From positions 3,833 through 10,409 of the forward strand of contig DGBH01000149.1 in NCBI GenBank assembly GCA_002384205.1: 6,577 bases of DNA, read 5' to 3'. Origin of the DNA: Bacteroidetes bacterium UBA4009 (GTDB lineage: Bacteria; Bacteroidota; Bacteroidia; NS11-12g; UBA9320). Shown one piece after another: positions 6,500 to 6,577 of the stretch. The translations under genes and the position numbers were made by a program. Below the pieces are notes generated by a model. It saw nothing but the letters and a program-made list of their open reading frames with translations, was not told where the DNA came from and ran no database searches. Numbering within the stretch: the stretch's first letter is position 1; each line of letters begins with the position of its first letter.

Positions 6500-6577
6500 C
6501 TACTTTACATCTTCATAAAAGAAAAAGCCCTCAATTGGCACCTGAAACAATTTTGCCATTTTGAATGCTGTTGGTAA
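6500..6577 (-). CDS. C-terminal fragment of a probable small Xre-family HTH transcriptional regulator
   Basis: Minus-strand reading from the window edge gives 25 residues ending in TAG (stop codon at 6502-6500): LPTAFKMAKLFQVPIE, then GFFFYEDVK. This resembles the last helix and tail of short Cro/CI-type regulators, where a segment of the form P(S/T)xxxAxKIAxxFxVxIEeIF ends proteins of about 65-75 residues. The DNA-recognition helices lie outside the window. Call and boundaries rest on this short match alone. It converges on the DUF1573 gene with the terminator between them. Confidence 0.55.
   Translation of the reverse strand, partial: LPTAFKMAKLFQVPIEGFFFYEDVK

Overview
The window looks like chromosomal housekeeping DNA from a member of the Bacteroidota, most likely Flavobacteriia or a close relative. 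Three things point that way. The DNA is AT-rich and the starts are preceded by A/T-rich leaders without clear Shine-Dalgarno sequences. Several promoters carry the Bacteroidota -7 box TAnnTTTG, one of them with a well-placed TTG at -33. The gene set is typical: a lipoyl-bearing pyruvate dehydrogenase E2, a ThyA, a DUF1573 secreted protein and a cobalamin mutase whose N-terminal part resembles Bacteroidota MutA proteins. No mobile element, CRISPR array, rRNA or tRNA was seen.

Layout. Bases 1-449 (minus strand) are the N-terminal part of a dihydrolipoamide acetyltransferase that runs off the left edge. A 116-bp divergent intergenic region separates it from thyA (566-1360, plus). thyA converges on, and overlaps by 4 bp, a membrane-anchored GH25 muramidase (1357-2217, minus). 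Upstream of the muramidase on the same strand is a large cobalamin-dependent methylmalonyl-CoA mutase (2303-5002, minus). Across a short divergent promoter region lies an enoyl-CoA hydratase/crotonase (5113-5880, plus), followed by a secreted DUF1573 protein (5958-6416, plus) with its own promoter and a strong intrinsic terminator. The right edge holds the last 25 codons of what looks like a small Xre-type HTH regulator (6500-6577, minus).

How the genes relate. The mutase and crotonase are transcribed divergently from adjacent promoters. They fit one metabolic theme: crotonases act in beta-oxidation and branched-chain amino-acid breakdown, which yields propionyl-CoA, and the mutase carries the resulting methylmalonyl-CoA into succinyl-CoA. 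PDH E2 and ThyA are central metabolism and are probably unrelated neighbours.

Most unusual object. The mutase is a single-chain chimera. A complete catalytic subunit (TIM barrel plus B12 domain) is preceded by about 240 residues that look like a heavily shortened MutA-type small subunit: its start, the last strands of its barrel, and no B12 domain of its own. Second is a recurrent promoter geometry. At thyA, the mutase and the crotonase the -7 box ends only 5-7 bp before the ATG, which predicts almost leaderless mRNAs. Third is a perfect 10-bp inverted repeat around the DUF1573 promoter. I see no convincing evidence for a wholly new multi-gene system here.
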